Below, piece after piece: positions 28,954 through 37,650 of a stretch of DNA of 64,000 nt. A model generated the notes under the pieces. That model had not been told where the DNA came from, searched no databases, and saw only the letters and a list, made by a program, of their open reading frames with translations. Within the stretch, counting starts at the first letter, position 1. Each line of letters starts with the position of its first letter. The DNA lies in NCBI GenBank assembly GCA_021800795.1, contig JAJYYO010000001.1:62001-126000 (forward strand), given 5' to 3'. This DNA comes from Pseudomonadota bacterium. GTDB taxonomy: Bacteria > Pseudomonadota > Gammaproteobacteria > Burkholderiales > Gallionellaceae. The position numbers and the translations under genes were made by a program.

Positions 28954-30597
28954 TTAACCGGATGAAGTAAGCCTCCGACGCACGGCGTGGTCGGTGTTTA
29001 TTTGTTCTGTAAAAAAACGGTAGGTATTCCTGCCGCAATTTTTTGCATGGTACATTGAAGCGTCGGCCATGCGCAACAGCGCGTCCAGATCCTGTCCGTC
29101 ATCCGGATACAGGGAGATGCCGATGCTGAGTGTCGAAGTCACGTTATCCTCTCCGACAGTAAATTGTTTGGATATTTGCGCCAGAATTTTTTCCGCGATA
29201 TGCGTTACGGCATCGATGGTCGCCAAGCCGGTGAGCAGCACTACAAATTCATCGCCTCCAATCCGGCAGACGGTATCCACTTCACGGACGGAATGTTCCA
29301 GGCGTTGGGCGACCACCTGGAGCAATTGGTCGCCAGCTGCATGTCCCAGCGAATCGTTGATCTGCTTGAATTTGTCAAGGTCAATAAAGAGCACCGCCAG
29401 CCTGGTGTTTTCGCGCACTGCGGCAGCGAGTGCTTGTTTGAAACGGTCTTCCAGCAACAATCGGTTGGGCAATCGGGTGAGCGGATCGTGATAAGCTAAA
29501 AATTTGAGTTGGCTCTCCGTATTGCTGCGTTCGGACAGATCTGAAAAAATGGCGATGTAGTTGCTCGGCTTCCCGTTGCGATCATGAACCGCACTGATGT
29601 CCAGCCATTGAGGATATATCTCGCCATTTTTTCTCTTGTTCCATATTTCTCCCCGCCAAGCCCCGTTTGCCGTGAGTTGGTGCCAGAGCAACTGATAAAA
29701 ATCCCGGCCGTGGCGGCCTGAAGACAGCATGTGCGGGTTCTTGCCGAGTGCTTCTGCTTCCGTATATCCGGTTACGGTCGAAAACGCACGATTGACCGAT
29801 ACAATGCGATTGCCGGTATCGGTAATCATGACCGCTTCGCGACTGTTGGCTAACACCTGTTCGGACAATCGTTGCCTTTCGACCAGAACCAGCAGGTCGG
29901 TGACGTCATGACCGAAGATGATCAAAAGATTGCGGCTGCCATCCTTATGGAAAAGCGGCGATTTTACGACATCGAAGTGACGGCTCGCTCCATCTTCCAG
30001 CTGTACAGTCTCAAACAGCCGGCTGGGAAGCTTGTTTTCCCAGGCGGTTGCATCGCTGGTTATGCACGCTTCCAATGCGGGACGATAGTGCGGGGGAAGC
30101 AGGTTTGCCAATTCCATATCGGTCTTGCCCTGCCATTTTATCCCTTCAAGATTGAATGTTTGCAATGCAATACGATTGGCCGTCAACCAGCGACCATCGC
30201 CATCCTTGAATAAAATAAAATCAGGTGAGATGTTGATGAGTACGGAGAAGCTTTCCTCACAGAGGAAAGAGGCGCTGGATGAGATTTCTCCGACGAATTT
30301 ATAGCCTTGCCCGTAAACCATTTTGATCAGGCTGTCTGCACCCGGATCGGCTGTTTTAAGTTGTGATTTGATGTCGGAAATGCAGCGCGCAATGCTCGAA
30401 TCGGATATGGAAGAATCGCCCCATACGGATTTGATCAGGTCTTCCTTGGTTACCAGTTTGCCTGCGTTAAGAATGAGTTCTACGAGTACGGCCAATTCCT
30501 TCGCCTGCAGTTTTATTTCACCGGCGCTTTTATGGCGTACTCCTGCGCTGCTGTCGACGTGAAATCCGTTAAAGCTTGCCTGAAATTTACGTTTCAT
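28954..30597 (-). CDS. Winged-helix/PAS/PAS/GGDEF diguanylate cyclase
   Basis: A 547-residue cytosolic protein. Residues 1-105 are an OmpR/ToxR-type winged helix (LVTKEDLIKSVWGDSSISDS, RCISDIKSQLKTADPGA, KMVYGQGYKFVGEI) without a receiver domain. Two PAS domains follow (about 120-235, with FSVLINISPDFILFKDGDGR; and 245-365, with SREAVMITDTGNRIVSVNRA). The GGDEF domain (about 370-530) carries an intact RIGGDEFVVLL active site and an REVD I-site five residues before it, so both c-di-GMP synthesis and product inhibition are expected. The DNA-binding head is unusual. It could supply c-di-GMP for the BcsA PilZ domain, which is inference. Confidence 0.88.
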   Translation of the reverse strand: MKRKFQASFNGFHVDSSAGVRHKSAGEIKLQAKELAVLVELILNAGKLVTKEDLIKSVWGDSSISDSSIARCISDIKSQLKTADPGADSLIKMVYGQGYKFVGEISSSASFLCEESFSVLINISPDFILFKDGDGRWLTANRIALQTFNLEGIKWQGKTDMELANLLPPHYRPALEACITSDATAWENKLPSRLFETVQLEDGASRHFDVVKSPLFHKDGSRNLLIIFGHDVTDLLVLVERQRLSEQVLANSREAVMITDTGNRIVSVNRAFSTVTGYTEAEALGKNPHMLSSGRHGRDFYQLLWHQLTANGAWRGEIWNKRKNGEIYPQWLDISAVHDRNGKPSNYIAIFSDLSERSNTESQLKFLAYHDPLTRLPNRLLLEDRFKQALAAAVRENTRLAVLFIDLDKFKQINDSLGHAAGDQLLQVVAQRLEHSVREVDTVCRIGGDEFVVLLTGLATIDAVTHIAEKILAQISKQFTVGEDNVTSTLSIGISLYPDDGQDLDALLRMADASMYHAKNCGRNTYRFFTEQINTDHAVRRRLTSSG

Positions 30598-31008
30598 TCT
30601 TGTTCCGCACCCTTGAGGCCAATCAGCTATCCAAAAAATTACAATTACAGAGCATCAAAACATGGCGGCCTTAAAAGTTAATTCTCGCTCTATGACGGTA
30701 AAGGCTGAATGCGCTGCACATAATTTCATAGTCTTGCGAAGAAATCCTTATCAAATTCTTCGCTAAAACCTTTTATCTAACATGGGATCGATGCAGATGT
30801 TTGCTTTGAAAGCATAATTGTAAAAAGCCAATAAAAAACAGTATGTTGTTTTTATCTACATTGCGGGAACGGTTGAGAGCATAATCGCCTTTGCAAACGT
30901 ATTCAAACTAAATTCATGCCGAATATCCTCAGAATTACCCCCGCAAAATGAACCCCTGCGTAAATGCTCTGCTAAAATGCCGGAACTTTTGCCATTTGGA
31001 GTAGCGAC
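30598..31008. other. Intergenic region between the diguanylate cyclase and fdxA
   Basis: 411 bases, AT-rich, between divergent genes. It should hold promoters for both. I see no RNA gene, strong hairpin or repeat in it. Confidence 0.6.
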
Positions 31009-31332
31009 ATGACGTATGTGGTTTCGGAAAGCTGTATTAAATGCAAGTTCACCGACTGTGTGGATGTTTGCCCGGTGGATTGTTTTCGTGAAGGCCCGAA
31101 CTTTCTGGTGATCGACCCTGATGAATGCATCGACTGTACCTTGTGTGTGGCCGAATGCCCGGCTGAGGCGATATTTGCTGAAGATGATTTGCCCGAGGAT
31201 CAGCGCCATTTCACCGCATTGAATGCGGAACTGTCCAAGTTGTGGGGCGTGATCGTCGAAAAGAAAGATCCGCCGGCCGATGCGGATGAATGGCTGAGCG
31301 TGAAGAACAAGCTGCATCTGCTCGAAAGATAA
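31009..31332 (+). CDS. fdxA: 7Fe-type ferredoxin FdxA
   Basis: 107 residues. N-terminal cluster residues [18 protein letters not shown] and [15 protein letters not shown] give one [3Fe-4S] and one [4Fe-4S] site. The C-terminal extension ([20 protein letters not shown]) is typical of this family. A soluble electron carrier. Start ATG 31009 follows GGAG. Confidence 0.95.
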   Translation: MTYVVSESCIKCKFTDCVDVCPVDCFREGPNFLVIDPDECIDCTLCVAECPAEAIFAEDDLPEDQRHFTALNAELSKLWGVIVEKKDPPADADEWLSVKNKLHLLER

Positions 31333-31446
31333 GCTGCTCATAGTATCCGCGAGGCAAATTGATATAAGACATAGTAAAAAGCCGTGGTATTATTTCGCCA
31401 TCCGAAAGCCTGTAAAATTTGCAACTTTTAAATAAGAGGAAATAAC

Positions 31447-32031
31447 ATGGAACATACTCTGCCAGCCCTGCCTTACGCAATGGATGCATTGCAGCCACAC
31501 ATGTCCAAGGAAACATTCGAGTATCACTATGCCAAGCATCATCAGGCGTATGTGACCAACCTGAACAACCTGATCAAGGGCACGGAATTCGAGTCGCTGG
31601 ATCTGGAAGCCATCATCAAGAAGGCGCCTGCCGGCGGCATCTACAACAATGCCGCTCAAGTGTGGAATCATACCTTCTTCTGGAACTGCATGAAGCCAGC
31701 AGGCGGCGGCGCACCAGCCGGCGCACTGGCCGCTGCAATTAACGCCAAATGGGGCAGCTTGGATGATTTCAAAAAGGCTTTCCAGACTTCGGCGGTCGGC
31801 AATTTCGGTTCAGGCTGGACATGGCTGGTCAAGAAGGCCGACGGTACGCTTGATATCGTTAACATGGGCGCAGCCGGCACACCGCTGACTACTGCTGACA
31901 AAGCCTTGCTGTGCGTAGACGTATGGGAACATGCCTACTATATCGATTACCGCAATATGCGTCCGAAATTTGTCGAAACTTATTTGAATAATCTGGTCAA
32001 CTGGGACTTCGTCGCGAAAAATTTCGCCTGA
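31447..32031 (+). CDS. sodB: Fe-type superoxide dismutase
   Basis: 194 residues. Metal ligands appear in [31 protein letters not shown] and [16 protein letters not shown]. The glutamine-free QVWNHTFFW context and length are those of iron SODs. It removes superoxide in the cytosol. Good GAGG ribosome site. Confidence 0.95.
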   Translation: MEHTLPALPYAMDALQPHMSKETFEYHYAKHHQAYVTNLNNLIKGTEFESLDLEAIIKKAPAGGIYNNAAQVWNHTFFWNCMKPAGGGAPAGALAAAINAKWGSLDDFKKAFQTSAVGNFGSGWTWLVKKADGTLDIVNMGAAGTPLTTADKALLCVDVWEHAYYIDYRNMRPKFVETYLNNLVNWDFVAKNFA

Positions 32032-32110
32032 GTTTTTTGTTAGCCGTTTGGCGAGCTCAGTAACTTGCCGAAGTCATCTGCAAGCTGACTCATTTCAGCA
32101 GGCAATATAT

Positions 32111-32153
32111 GCAGCATAAAAAAGCGCCCGGAACGGGCGTTTTTTTATGCTGC
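32111..32153. terminator. Bidirectional terminator between sodB and cyaY
   Basis: CGCCCG-GAA-CGGGCG (32125-32139) is extended by an A-run on the left and a T-run on the right, with GCAGCATA/TATGCTGC at the base, giving a long near-perfect stem. It ends both convergent transcripts. Confidence 0.93.
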
Positions 32154-32217
32154 GCCCGCTAGGGCGTACTTGACGTGGGGGGGTGAAAGTCAAATCAGCT
32201 TCTGAATTGACTGCTGT

Positions 32218-32520
32218 TCAGAAACCGATTGTTTCACCCTGTGCGGTAAACAGTTCAGTCAATTTTGCGTACAGGTCGCTGCCGTCGCGCTGGCTGATCC
32301 ATGCACCGTCCTGCCAGGCATAATGAAATCCGCCTGATTTGGCGGCGACCCAGATTTCCCGGTTGATGTCGTGCCGGTTGATGATGATCTTGGCTCCGTT
32401 GTCGAATTCGACTTCCAGCAGGTTGCCGCTGCGGTTGCAATCGACCCCGCACTCATCGATGGCTGTTTCTATTCTTGCCAGTGCAACATCGGCCAGTTGG
32501 TTGAATTCACTCTCGTTCAT
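32218..32520 (-). CDS. cyaY: Iron-binding frataxin homologue CyaY
   Basis: 100 residues with the acidic first helix (MNESEFNQLADVALARIETA) and the frataxin sheet (LEVEFDNGAKIIINRHDINR, EIWVAAKSGGFHYAWQDG). It modulates Fe-S cluster assembly. Divergent from lptM-lysA, a conserved arrangement. Confidence 0.95.
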   Translation of the reverse strand: MNESEFNQLADVALARIETAIDECGVDCNRSGNLLEVEFDNGAKIIINRHDINREIWVAAKSGGFHYAWQDGAWISQRDGSDLYAKLTELFTAQGETIGF

Positions 32521-32565
32521 GGGAAACCTTTATAATCTCGCTCTTTAAATTTCAGGGAAGTGAAC

Positions 32566-32733
32566 ATGCGGCTTAAAACATCAGTTGGCATTATCGTTGT
32601 TTTCGCGCTGTTATTGCAAGGTTGCGGGCGAAAAGGCCCGCTGACCATGCCTGTGCCTGTGGTGCACAAGGCCGCCGCATCCGTTGCACCGGCGGCATCC
32701 GCAGTTCCGGAGATTCCGGCGGCAGGCAAATAA
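32566..32733 (+). CDS. lptM: LptM-like small lipoprotein (YifL family)
   Basis: 55 residues with signal segment VGIIVVFALLLQGCGRKGPL; the lipobox is LLQGC and the conserved CGRKGPL follows the acylated cysteine. The rest is an Ala/Pro tail. LptM helps the LptD/E LPS translocon mature. GGGAAG precedes ATG 32566, and lysA starts 2 bases after the stop. Confidence 0.88.
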   Translation: MRLKTSVGIIVVFALLLQGCGRKGPLTMPVPVVHKAAASVAPAASAVPEIPAAGK

Positions 32734-32735
32734 TT

Positions 32736-33983
32736 ATGAGCAATCACTTTAACTATAAGGATAATCAATTGCATGCAGAGCAGGTGCCGCTGGCGGACAT
32801 CGCGGCGCTGTATGGTACGCCCTGTTATGTGTATTCGCGTGCTGCCTTGACTGAAGGTTTCCGTCAGTTTTCCGACGCCCTGCAAGGGCGGGATCATCTG
32901 CTCTGTTATGCGGTGAAAGCCAATGCCAATCTTGCAATCCTGAACCTGTTCGCGCGTCTGGGTGCGGGTTTCGATATCGTCTCGGGCGGAGAATTGCAGC
33001 GGGTGCTGGCGGCGGGCGGCGATGCGCGCAAGGTGGTGTTTTCCGGCGTGGGCAAGACGACTTCAGAAATGCGCATGGCGCTGGAGGCCGATATTCTGTG
33101 TTTTAACGTGGAATCGGCCGCCGAGTTGGACAGGCTGAACGCAGTGGCGGGCAGCATGGGCAAGACGGCTGCCATCAGCCTGCGCGTGAACCCGGACGTG
33201 GATGCGAAAACCCATCCTTATATTTCCACCGGATTGAAGCAGAACAAATTCGGCGTGGCGTACACCGAGGCGATTGCCTTGTATCGCAAGGCGGCCAAGC
33301 TGAGCAACCTGCGCATCACCGGCATGGACTGTCATATCGGCTCGCAGCTGACCGAGACCAGTCCGTTCATCGCCGCCGTTGAAAAGGTATTGCTGCTGGT
33401 GGATGCGTTATCGCATGAGGGAATAGAGCTGGAACACCTCGATCTGGGCGGCGGCCTGGGGATTTGCTACCAGGACGAGACGCCGCCTGCGATTTCCGAT
33501 TACATCGCGGCGCTGCTTTCCGCATTGCAGGGGCGCACGCAGAAACTCATTCTGGAGCCGGGACGGGTGCTGGTCGGCAATGCAGGCGTGTTGCTCACGC
33601 GCGTGGAATACATCAAGCCCGGTGAGGAAAAGAATTTCGCCATCGTGGACGCCGCGATGAACGATCTGATGCGCCCGGCGCTGTACGATGCCTATCACGG
33701 CATTCTGCCGGTGGTGCGCGAAGATCATGATATGCAGACCTACGAAGTGGTCGGCCCCATCTGCGAGACAGGCGACTTTTTAGGCCATGCGCGCGAACTG
33801 GCCATCGCCCCGCAATCGTTGCTGGCGGTGATGTCGGCCGGTGCTTACGGAATGAGCATGAGCTCCAATTACAACACCAGGCCGCGCGCCGCCGAAGTGA
33901 TGGTGGACGGGGCCGCGGTGCACCTGGTGCGCGAACGCGAAACAGTACAGCAGTTGTTCGCCGGAGAAAAGGTTATTGCGTAG
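32736..33983 (+). CDS. lysA: Diaminopimelate decarboxylase
   Basis: 415 residues from ATG 32736. PLP lysine in CYAVKANANLA; substrate and cofactor residues in HLDLGGGLGICYQDE, LEPGRVLVGNAG, GPICETGDFLG and SAGAYGMSMSSNYN. It makes L-lysine from meso-DAP. Coupled to lptM. Confidence 0.97.
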   Translation: MSNHFNYKDNQLHAEQVPLADIAALYGTPCYVYSRAALTEGFRQFSDALQGRDHLLCYAVKANANLAILNLFARLGAGFDIVSGGELQRVLAAGGDARKVVFSGVGKTTSEMRMALEADILCFNVESAAELDRLNAVAGSMGKTAAISLRVNPDVDAKTHPYISTGLKQNKFGVAYTEAIALYRKAAKLSNLRITGMDCHIGSQLTETSPFIAAVEKVLLLVDALSHEGIELEHLDLGGGLGICYQDETPPAISDYIAALLSALQGRTQKLILEPGRVLVGNAGVLLTRVEYIKPGEEKNFAIVDAAMNDLMRPALYDAYHGILPVVREDHDMQTYEVVGPICETGDFLGHARELAIAPQSLLAVMSAGAYGMSMSSNYNTRPRAAEVMVDGAAVHLVRERETVQQLFAGEKVIA

Positions 33984-34082
33984 GATGCGGTAAGGCACGC
34001 ACCGCTCGCAAACATGCCGAATGATGCGGTTCCGTTACGAAAAACTTTTGTCCCGGCAGCGATGTCACCACATCCTGCGAGC

Positions 34083-34778
34083 TTACGGGATATCCGACGA
34101 ATTCATGCGTACCATGATGATGCCGGTCTTCTTCATCAGGCCGGGCGCGTTGAAGTGTTTGTCGTAATAGCGCGGATTGGGCACCATTGCAGCCAGCTTG
34201 GCGGCTTGCGCTGCCGAGAGTTGTGAGGCGCTGATGTGGTAGTAATGGCGTGCGGCGGCCTCAGCGCCGAACACGCCGTTGCCCCATTCGATCACGTTGA
34301 GATAAATCTCGAAGATGCGCTGCTTGTCCATCACGGCTTCCATCATCACGGTGATCGCCGCTTCCTCGACCTTGCGAAAAGGCGAGCGTTTTCCCGAAAG
34401 AAACAGATTCTTGGCCAGTTGCTGGCTGATGGTGGAGCCGCCTGCAACGATTTTTCCCTTCCTGATGTCTTTCTGGTAGGCTTTTTGTATGCCGTCCCAG
34501 TCAAAGCCCTCATGGTCGACAAAGTTGGCATCTTCAGAGGCAACCAGCGCGCGCTTCAGGTTGTTGGATATCTTGGCATAAGGCACCCAACTGTACTGAA
34601 GCCTGGCATCCGGATTGGTGTCCTGCATGGCCGCCAGTCGGGTTTCCATGAATGCGCTGGTGGACGGGTTATATTTGATCCACCAGAGTACATGCGCAAA
34701 TATCCATACCTGATAAAGCAGCAACAGCAGAAAAGCGATCGTCATGCCGCGCCACAGCCAGCCCCAGAGTGTTTTCAT
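34083..34778 (-). CDS. mtgA: Monofunctional biosynthetic peptidoglycan transglycosylase
   Basis: 231 residues with one N-terminal transmembrane helix (GMTIAFLLLLLYQVWIF) and a GT51 domain: EDANFVDHEGFDWDGIQKA with the catalytic Glu, GGSTISQQLAKNLFLSGKRS, and EIYLNVIEWGNGVFGAEAAA. It polymerises lipid II. The start overlaps the aroE stop by 4 bases (ATGA). Confidence 0.96.
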   Translation of the reverse strand: MKTLWGWLWRGMTIAFLLLLLYQVWIFAHVLWWIKYNPSTSAFMETRLAAMQDTNPDARLQYSWVPYAKISNNLKRALVASEDANFVDHEGFDWDGIQKAYQKDIRKGKIVAGGSTISQQLAKNLFLSGKRSPFRKVEEAAITVMMEAVMDKQRIFEIYLNVIEWGNGVFGAEAAARHYYHISASQLSAAQAAKLAAMVPNPRYYDKHFNAPGLMKKTGIIMVRMNSSDIP

Positions 34779-35608
34779 GCTCGTAGCGCAGCGATGACAG
34801 GCGCGGTTTCGGGCCGCACGCCGCGCCAGATATAAAACGCTTCGGCAGCCTGTTCGATGAGCATCCCCAGCCCATCAACAACGATGGCAGCACCGTTGGC
34901 ACGGGCAAATGCCATGAACGGCGTCTCGCGTCCATACATCATGTCGTAGGCCAACGAACCTTGTGCAAAAATCCCCCCCTGTCCCCCCTTTGGGAAAAGG
35001 GGAGAGGCAGGTAGCGGAATTTTGCTGTCCGTCAGCCCTGCGGAAGTGGCGTTGATGATGACATCGAATTGCGAGCCTGTCAGATCGGCATAGCCGCCGC
35101 CCCGGACTGAGGAGGATGCAAATTTCTTCGCCAGTTCGACTGCACGCTCGGGGGTGCGATTGGCTATGGACAGCGCTGCGCCAGCTGTCAGTAGCGGCAA
35201 AACCACGCCATAGGATGCGCCGCCGGCGCCCATTAACAAGACTTTTTTATCTTGTAACGAAATACCGAGATTCTGCTCAATGTCACGTACCAATCCTGCG
35301 CCGTCGGTGTTGTCGCCGAGGATGGTATCGCCTGCAAAACTGAGCGTATTAACCGCCTCGGCTGCCCGCGCCCTCTCGCTCAGTTCGGTTGCGATCTTGA
35401 ATGCGTTAAATTTAAAAGGTACGGTGACATTGCAACCCTTGTAACCTGCTTCGCGCAGTCGTTCTATGGTGGCGGCGAAACCGTCCGGCGGTGATTCGAT
35501 GGCTTCATAGCGGATGTCTTCTCCCGTTTGTTCGGCAAACATCTGGTGGATTTGCGGCGATTTGCTGTGGGCGATAGGGTTGCCGATGACGGCGTAACGG
35601 TCGGTCAT
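34775..35608 (-). CDS. aroE: Shikimate dehydrogenase with an in-frame repeat insertion
   Basis: 277 residues. Substrate site NPIAHSKSPQIHQMF, catalytic Lys/Asp in VTVPFKFNAF and DNTDGAGLVRDI, NADP loop GAGGASYGV. It reduces 3-dehydroshikimate. Between the conserved INATSAGLTDSKIPLPAS and GSLAYDMMYG lies PLFPKGGQGGIFAQ, about ten residues longer than expected, encoded by a C-rich palindromic repeat. The insertion is at a surface loop, so activity is probably kept. Confidence 0.94.
   Translation of the reverse strand: MTDRYAVIGNPIAHSKSPQIHQMFAEQTGEDIRYEAIESPPDGFAATIERLREAGYKGCNVTVPFKFNAFKIATELSERARAAEAVNTLSFAGDTILGDNTDGAGLVRDIEQNLGISLQDKKVLLMGAGGASYGVVLPLLTAGAALSIANRTPERAVELAKKFASSSVRGGGYADLTGSQFDVIINATSAGLTDSKIPLPASPLFPKGGQGGIFAQGSLAYDMMYGRETPFMAFARANGAAIVVDGLGMLIEQAAEAFYIWRGVRPETAPVIAALRA
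34971..35003. repeat. Palindromic repeat inserted in the aroE reading frame
   Basis: A C-run followed by CCCCTTT (34985-34991) and AAAGGGG (34996-35002) forms a small hairpin. Read in the aroE frame it gives PLFPKGGQGG, a peptide seen recurrently in unrelated proteobacterial proteins where such repeats enter genes. Confidence 0.65.
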
Positions 35609-35861
35609 TTTTAAAAATTCATTTTTTGGGCGAACCGCAGCGTCGCGTGCTCGCTCATTCCTTGTCTATCAATCTGATATGCCTGCGTCATTCGCTGCGC
35701 GGCTCCTTGCGTTTCATCCCCAGTGTTTTTAGCAGGCAATCCGCAAAGCGGATGCTCGCAAAATTCTGAGTTTTAAACATTAAGAAATATTGAAACAGCG
35801 CGCATTGTAAAGAAGAATGAGCCGCACTTCGTGTCTTTTGTTGTTGAAAAAATGTTTTTAG

Positions 35862-36572
35862 TTACTGCACGTCGACCTTGATTGAAATTTCCTGTGTGGA
35901 TTCAACTGGTTTTCCATCTTTCATGGCGGGAAAAAAGCGCCAGTTTTTCAGAGTGTCGAGCAACAGGCGATTGAGTCTGGGGTTGGGGGTGGGTTTGACG
36001 AGTTCGACTGTCACGGTACCGTCAGTTGCCACATGAAAGCGCGCGATGGCCGTGGTGCTCAGCGCCTCCTGTCTTAGATCATCAGGAATTTGCGGCATGG
36101 GGCGTACGATAGCCTGAGCGCCGCTGCTAGCCGCGAGATTCGAGGCGGCTGCATCGGGTGCGGCTTTGGGTAAGGGCGGCGCCTGGGGTGGGGCAGGTGT
36201 TGCCGGTTGAGGTGGCGCCGGTGCGGCAGTGGATTTTTCTTCCCGGATGGCAGGCGGGGTGGGGCCGGCTGGTGTGCGCTGTGGCGCCTGCGGCGAGGGC
36301 GGCGCAACTTTCTTTTCCTCAGGCGGCTTGCCGGCCACAGGAATTTCGATTACCTGTGCCTCGATGGCGGGTGGTTCAGGGAGACGCTCGACGGGTTTTC
36401 CCGTGAAATAGGCGGCAGCCCAAAGTGCTGCGCCTCCCAGCGCGAGTGCTGTCGGCAGGGTCCAGGGTAGCCTGCGCCACGGGCTGTCATTAACGTGAAA
36501 GTTGCGTAGCAGCACGTTTGTCCCCTCTCCCTCCGGGAGAGGGTTTGGGTGAGGGAGAGCATCAGTCGACAT
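35862..36572 (-). CDS. tonB: TonB-type energy transducer
   Basis: Up to 236 residues. A transmembrane anchor (WTLPTALALGGAALWAAAYF) is followed by a Pro-rich periplasmic spacer and a C-terminal TonB domain (IARFHVATDGTVTVELVKPT, LLDTLKNWRFFPAMKDGKP). From ATG 36572 the first 19 residues (STDALPHPNPLPEGEG) are encoded by an interspersed repeat. GTG 36515 just after it has GGAGAGGGG upstream and may be the true start. It works with the adjacent ExbB/ExbD on the neighbouring receptor. Confidence 0.9.
   Translation of the reverse strand: MSTDALPHPNPLPEGEGTNVLLRNFHVNDSPWRRLPWTLPTALALGGAALWAAAYFTGKPVERLPEPPAIEAQVIEIPVAGKPPEEKKVAPPSPQAPQRTPAGPTPPAIREEKSTAAPAPPQPATPAPPQAPPLPKAAPDAAASNLAASSGAQAIVRPMPQIPDDLRQEALSTTAIARFHVATDGTVTVELVKPTPNPRLNRLLLDTLKNWRFFPAMKDGKPVESTQEISIKVDVQ
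36522..36559. repeat. Interspersed palindromic repeat at the tonB 5' end
   Basis: A perfect 9-bp stem, CCCTCTCCC / GGGAGAGGG (36523-36543) with a 3-base loop, followed by TTTGGGTGAGGG. Its translation, PHPNPLPEGEG, is a known signature of this proteobacterial repeat. Confidence 0.85.
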
Positions 36573-36966
36573 GTTTGACGGCGATGAGAAAGTGCTGTGC
36601 GCCTGCTTCTCTTGCGCGCAACATGGCCTGGACGGTGATGCCGTTGGGCGCTGCGCTGTCGGCGGCCACGATCACGCTGGACTCGGGACCGTGCAACAGC
36701 GGCTTCAAGGTTGCAGCCAGTGTATCCAGCGTTACCTGTGTTTTGCCGATAAAAATTTTACTATCCGGGGTGATGGTGAGCGTTACCGGTGTCTTGGCCT
36801 GCATCGGGGCTGCATGTCCGGCGGGCAGGTTGACGGTCAGCGAGTGCAGGTTCTGCATCGACAAGGAGGCCAACATGAAGGTCGCCAGCAGGAAAAACAT
36901 CACGTCTATCATCGGGATGATTTCAATGCGCCCCTTCGCAGGCTTTCGTGATCTACGCAGTTTCAT
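36562..36966 (-). CDS. exbD: ExbD proton-channel subunit
   Basis: About 134 residues from ATG 36966 (MKLRRSRKPAKGRIEIIPMI); the upstream frame lies in exbB. One transmembrane helix carries the essential aspartate (IIPMIDVMFFLLATFMLASL), followed by a periplasmic domain. Overlaps exbB and tonB ends. Confidence 0.93.
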   Translation of the reverse strand: MKLRRSRKPAKGRIEIIPMIDVMFFLLATFMLASLSMQNLHSLTVNLPAGHAAPMQAKTPVTLTITPDSKIFIGKTQVTLDTLAATLKPLLHGPESSVIVAADSAAPNGITVQAMLRAREAGAQHFLIAVKHVD

Positions 36967-37606
36967 GGGCTGTTTCCCTCTCCTGTTCATCCAGACGGAT
37001 GTTGTCCAGCAAACGGGTGCCCAGTCGCTCCATCTCGTCGAGCGCCTGCGACTGGCGGTGTGAGAAGAAGTTGAAGGCAAACAGTGCGGTGATCGCAATG
37101 AATAAACCCAGCGCCGTGGCGATCAGCGCCTGAGCCACCCCGCCGGTAACGCCGGTAGGATCCACCAGACCGTTTCCGCCGATGAGCTGGAATGAATGCA
37201 TCATGCCGGTGATGGTGCCCAGCAGACCCAGGAGCGGCGCCGCCGTGACCACGGTTTCCAGTACCCAAAGACCACGGCTCAGGGAGTTTTCGATCAGCTT
37301 CGCCTCGTCACCGGCACGGGATTCAACCCACCAGGCAGGTTTTACCCGATTTTCGATGATGACCCTGAAGAATCGGGCGAAGTAGTTATTGGGAGCTAAA
37401 GCGGCCAGATCCCGTTCCAGATCGGCCCAGGCAAAGCCATAAGTTTCAACCAGATCCAGCAGTTTTTGCGGCAAACGCACATAGCGCCAATAGACGAACA
37501 GCTTGTCTATGCTGATGACGATCGCCAGTACGGCGAGTAACAGCAGCGGATAGACCATCGCGCCGCCAAATTTTAAAGCCTGAAGTGCTTCCTGGATGTC
37601 TTGCAT
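36953..37606 (-). CDS. exbB: ExbB/MotA-TolQ family proton-channel subunit
   Basis: 217 residues with three membrane segments: FGGAMVYPLLLLAVLAIVIS, LETVVTAAPLLGLLGTITGM and GVAQALIATALGLFIAITAL. The G-L-L-G-T-I-T-G-M motif is typical. It uses the proton gradient to energise TonB. It lies 45 bases after the receptor gene. Confidence 0.95.
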   Translation of the reverse strand: MQDIQEALQALKFGGAMVYPLLLLAVLAIVISIDKLFVYWRYVRLPQKLLDLVETYGFAWADLERDLAALAPNNYFARFFRVIIENRVKPAWWVESRAGDEAKLIENSLSRGLWVLETVVTAAPLLGLLGTITGMMHSFQLIGGNGLVDPTGVTGGVAQALIATALGLFIAITALFAFNFFSHRQSQALDEMERLGTRLLDNIRLDEQERETAHETA

Positions 37607-37650
37607 GGTTGTCCTTTTGATCTTGAAGGGTTGAAAGGGGTGTCGGCCAA

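Noticed and set aside
30856-31341. 161-codon minus-strand frame over fdxA
   Set aside because: Antisense to a ferredoxin with all cysteine ligands; no motif of its own.
35609-35861. Gene remnant between aroE and tonB
   Set aside because: Base composition looks partly coding, but no frame gives a recognisable protein fragment.
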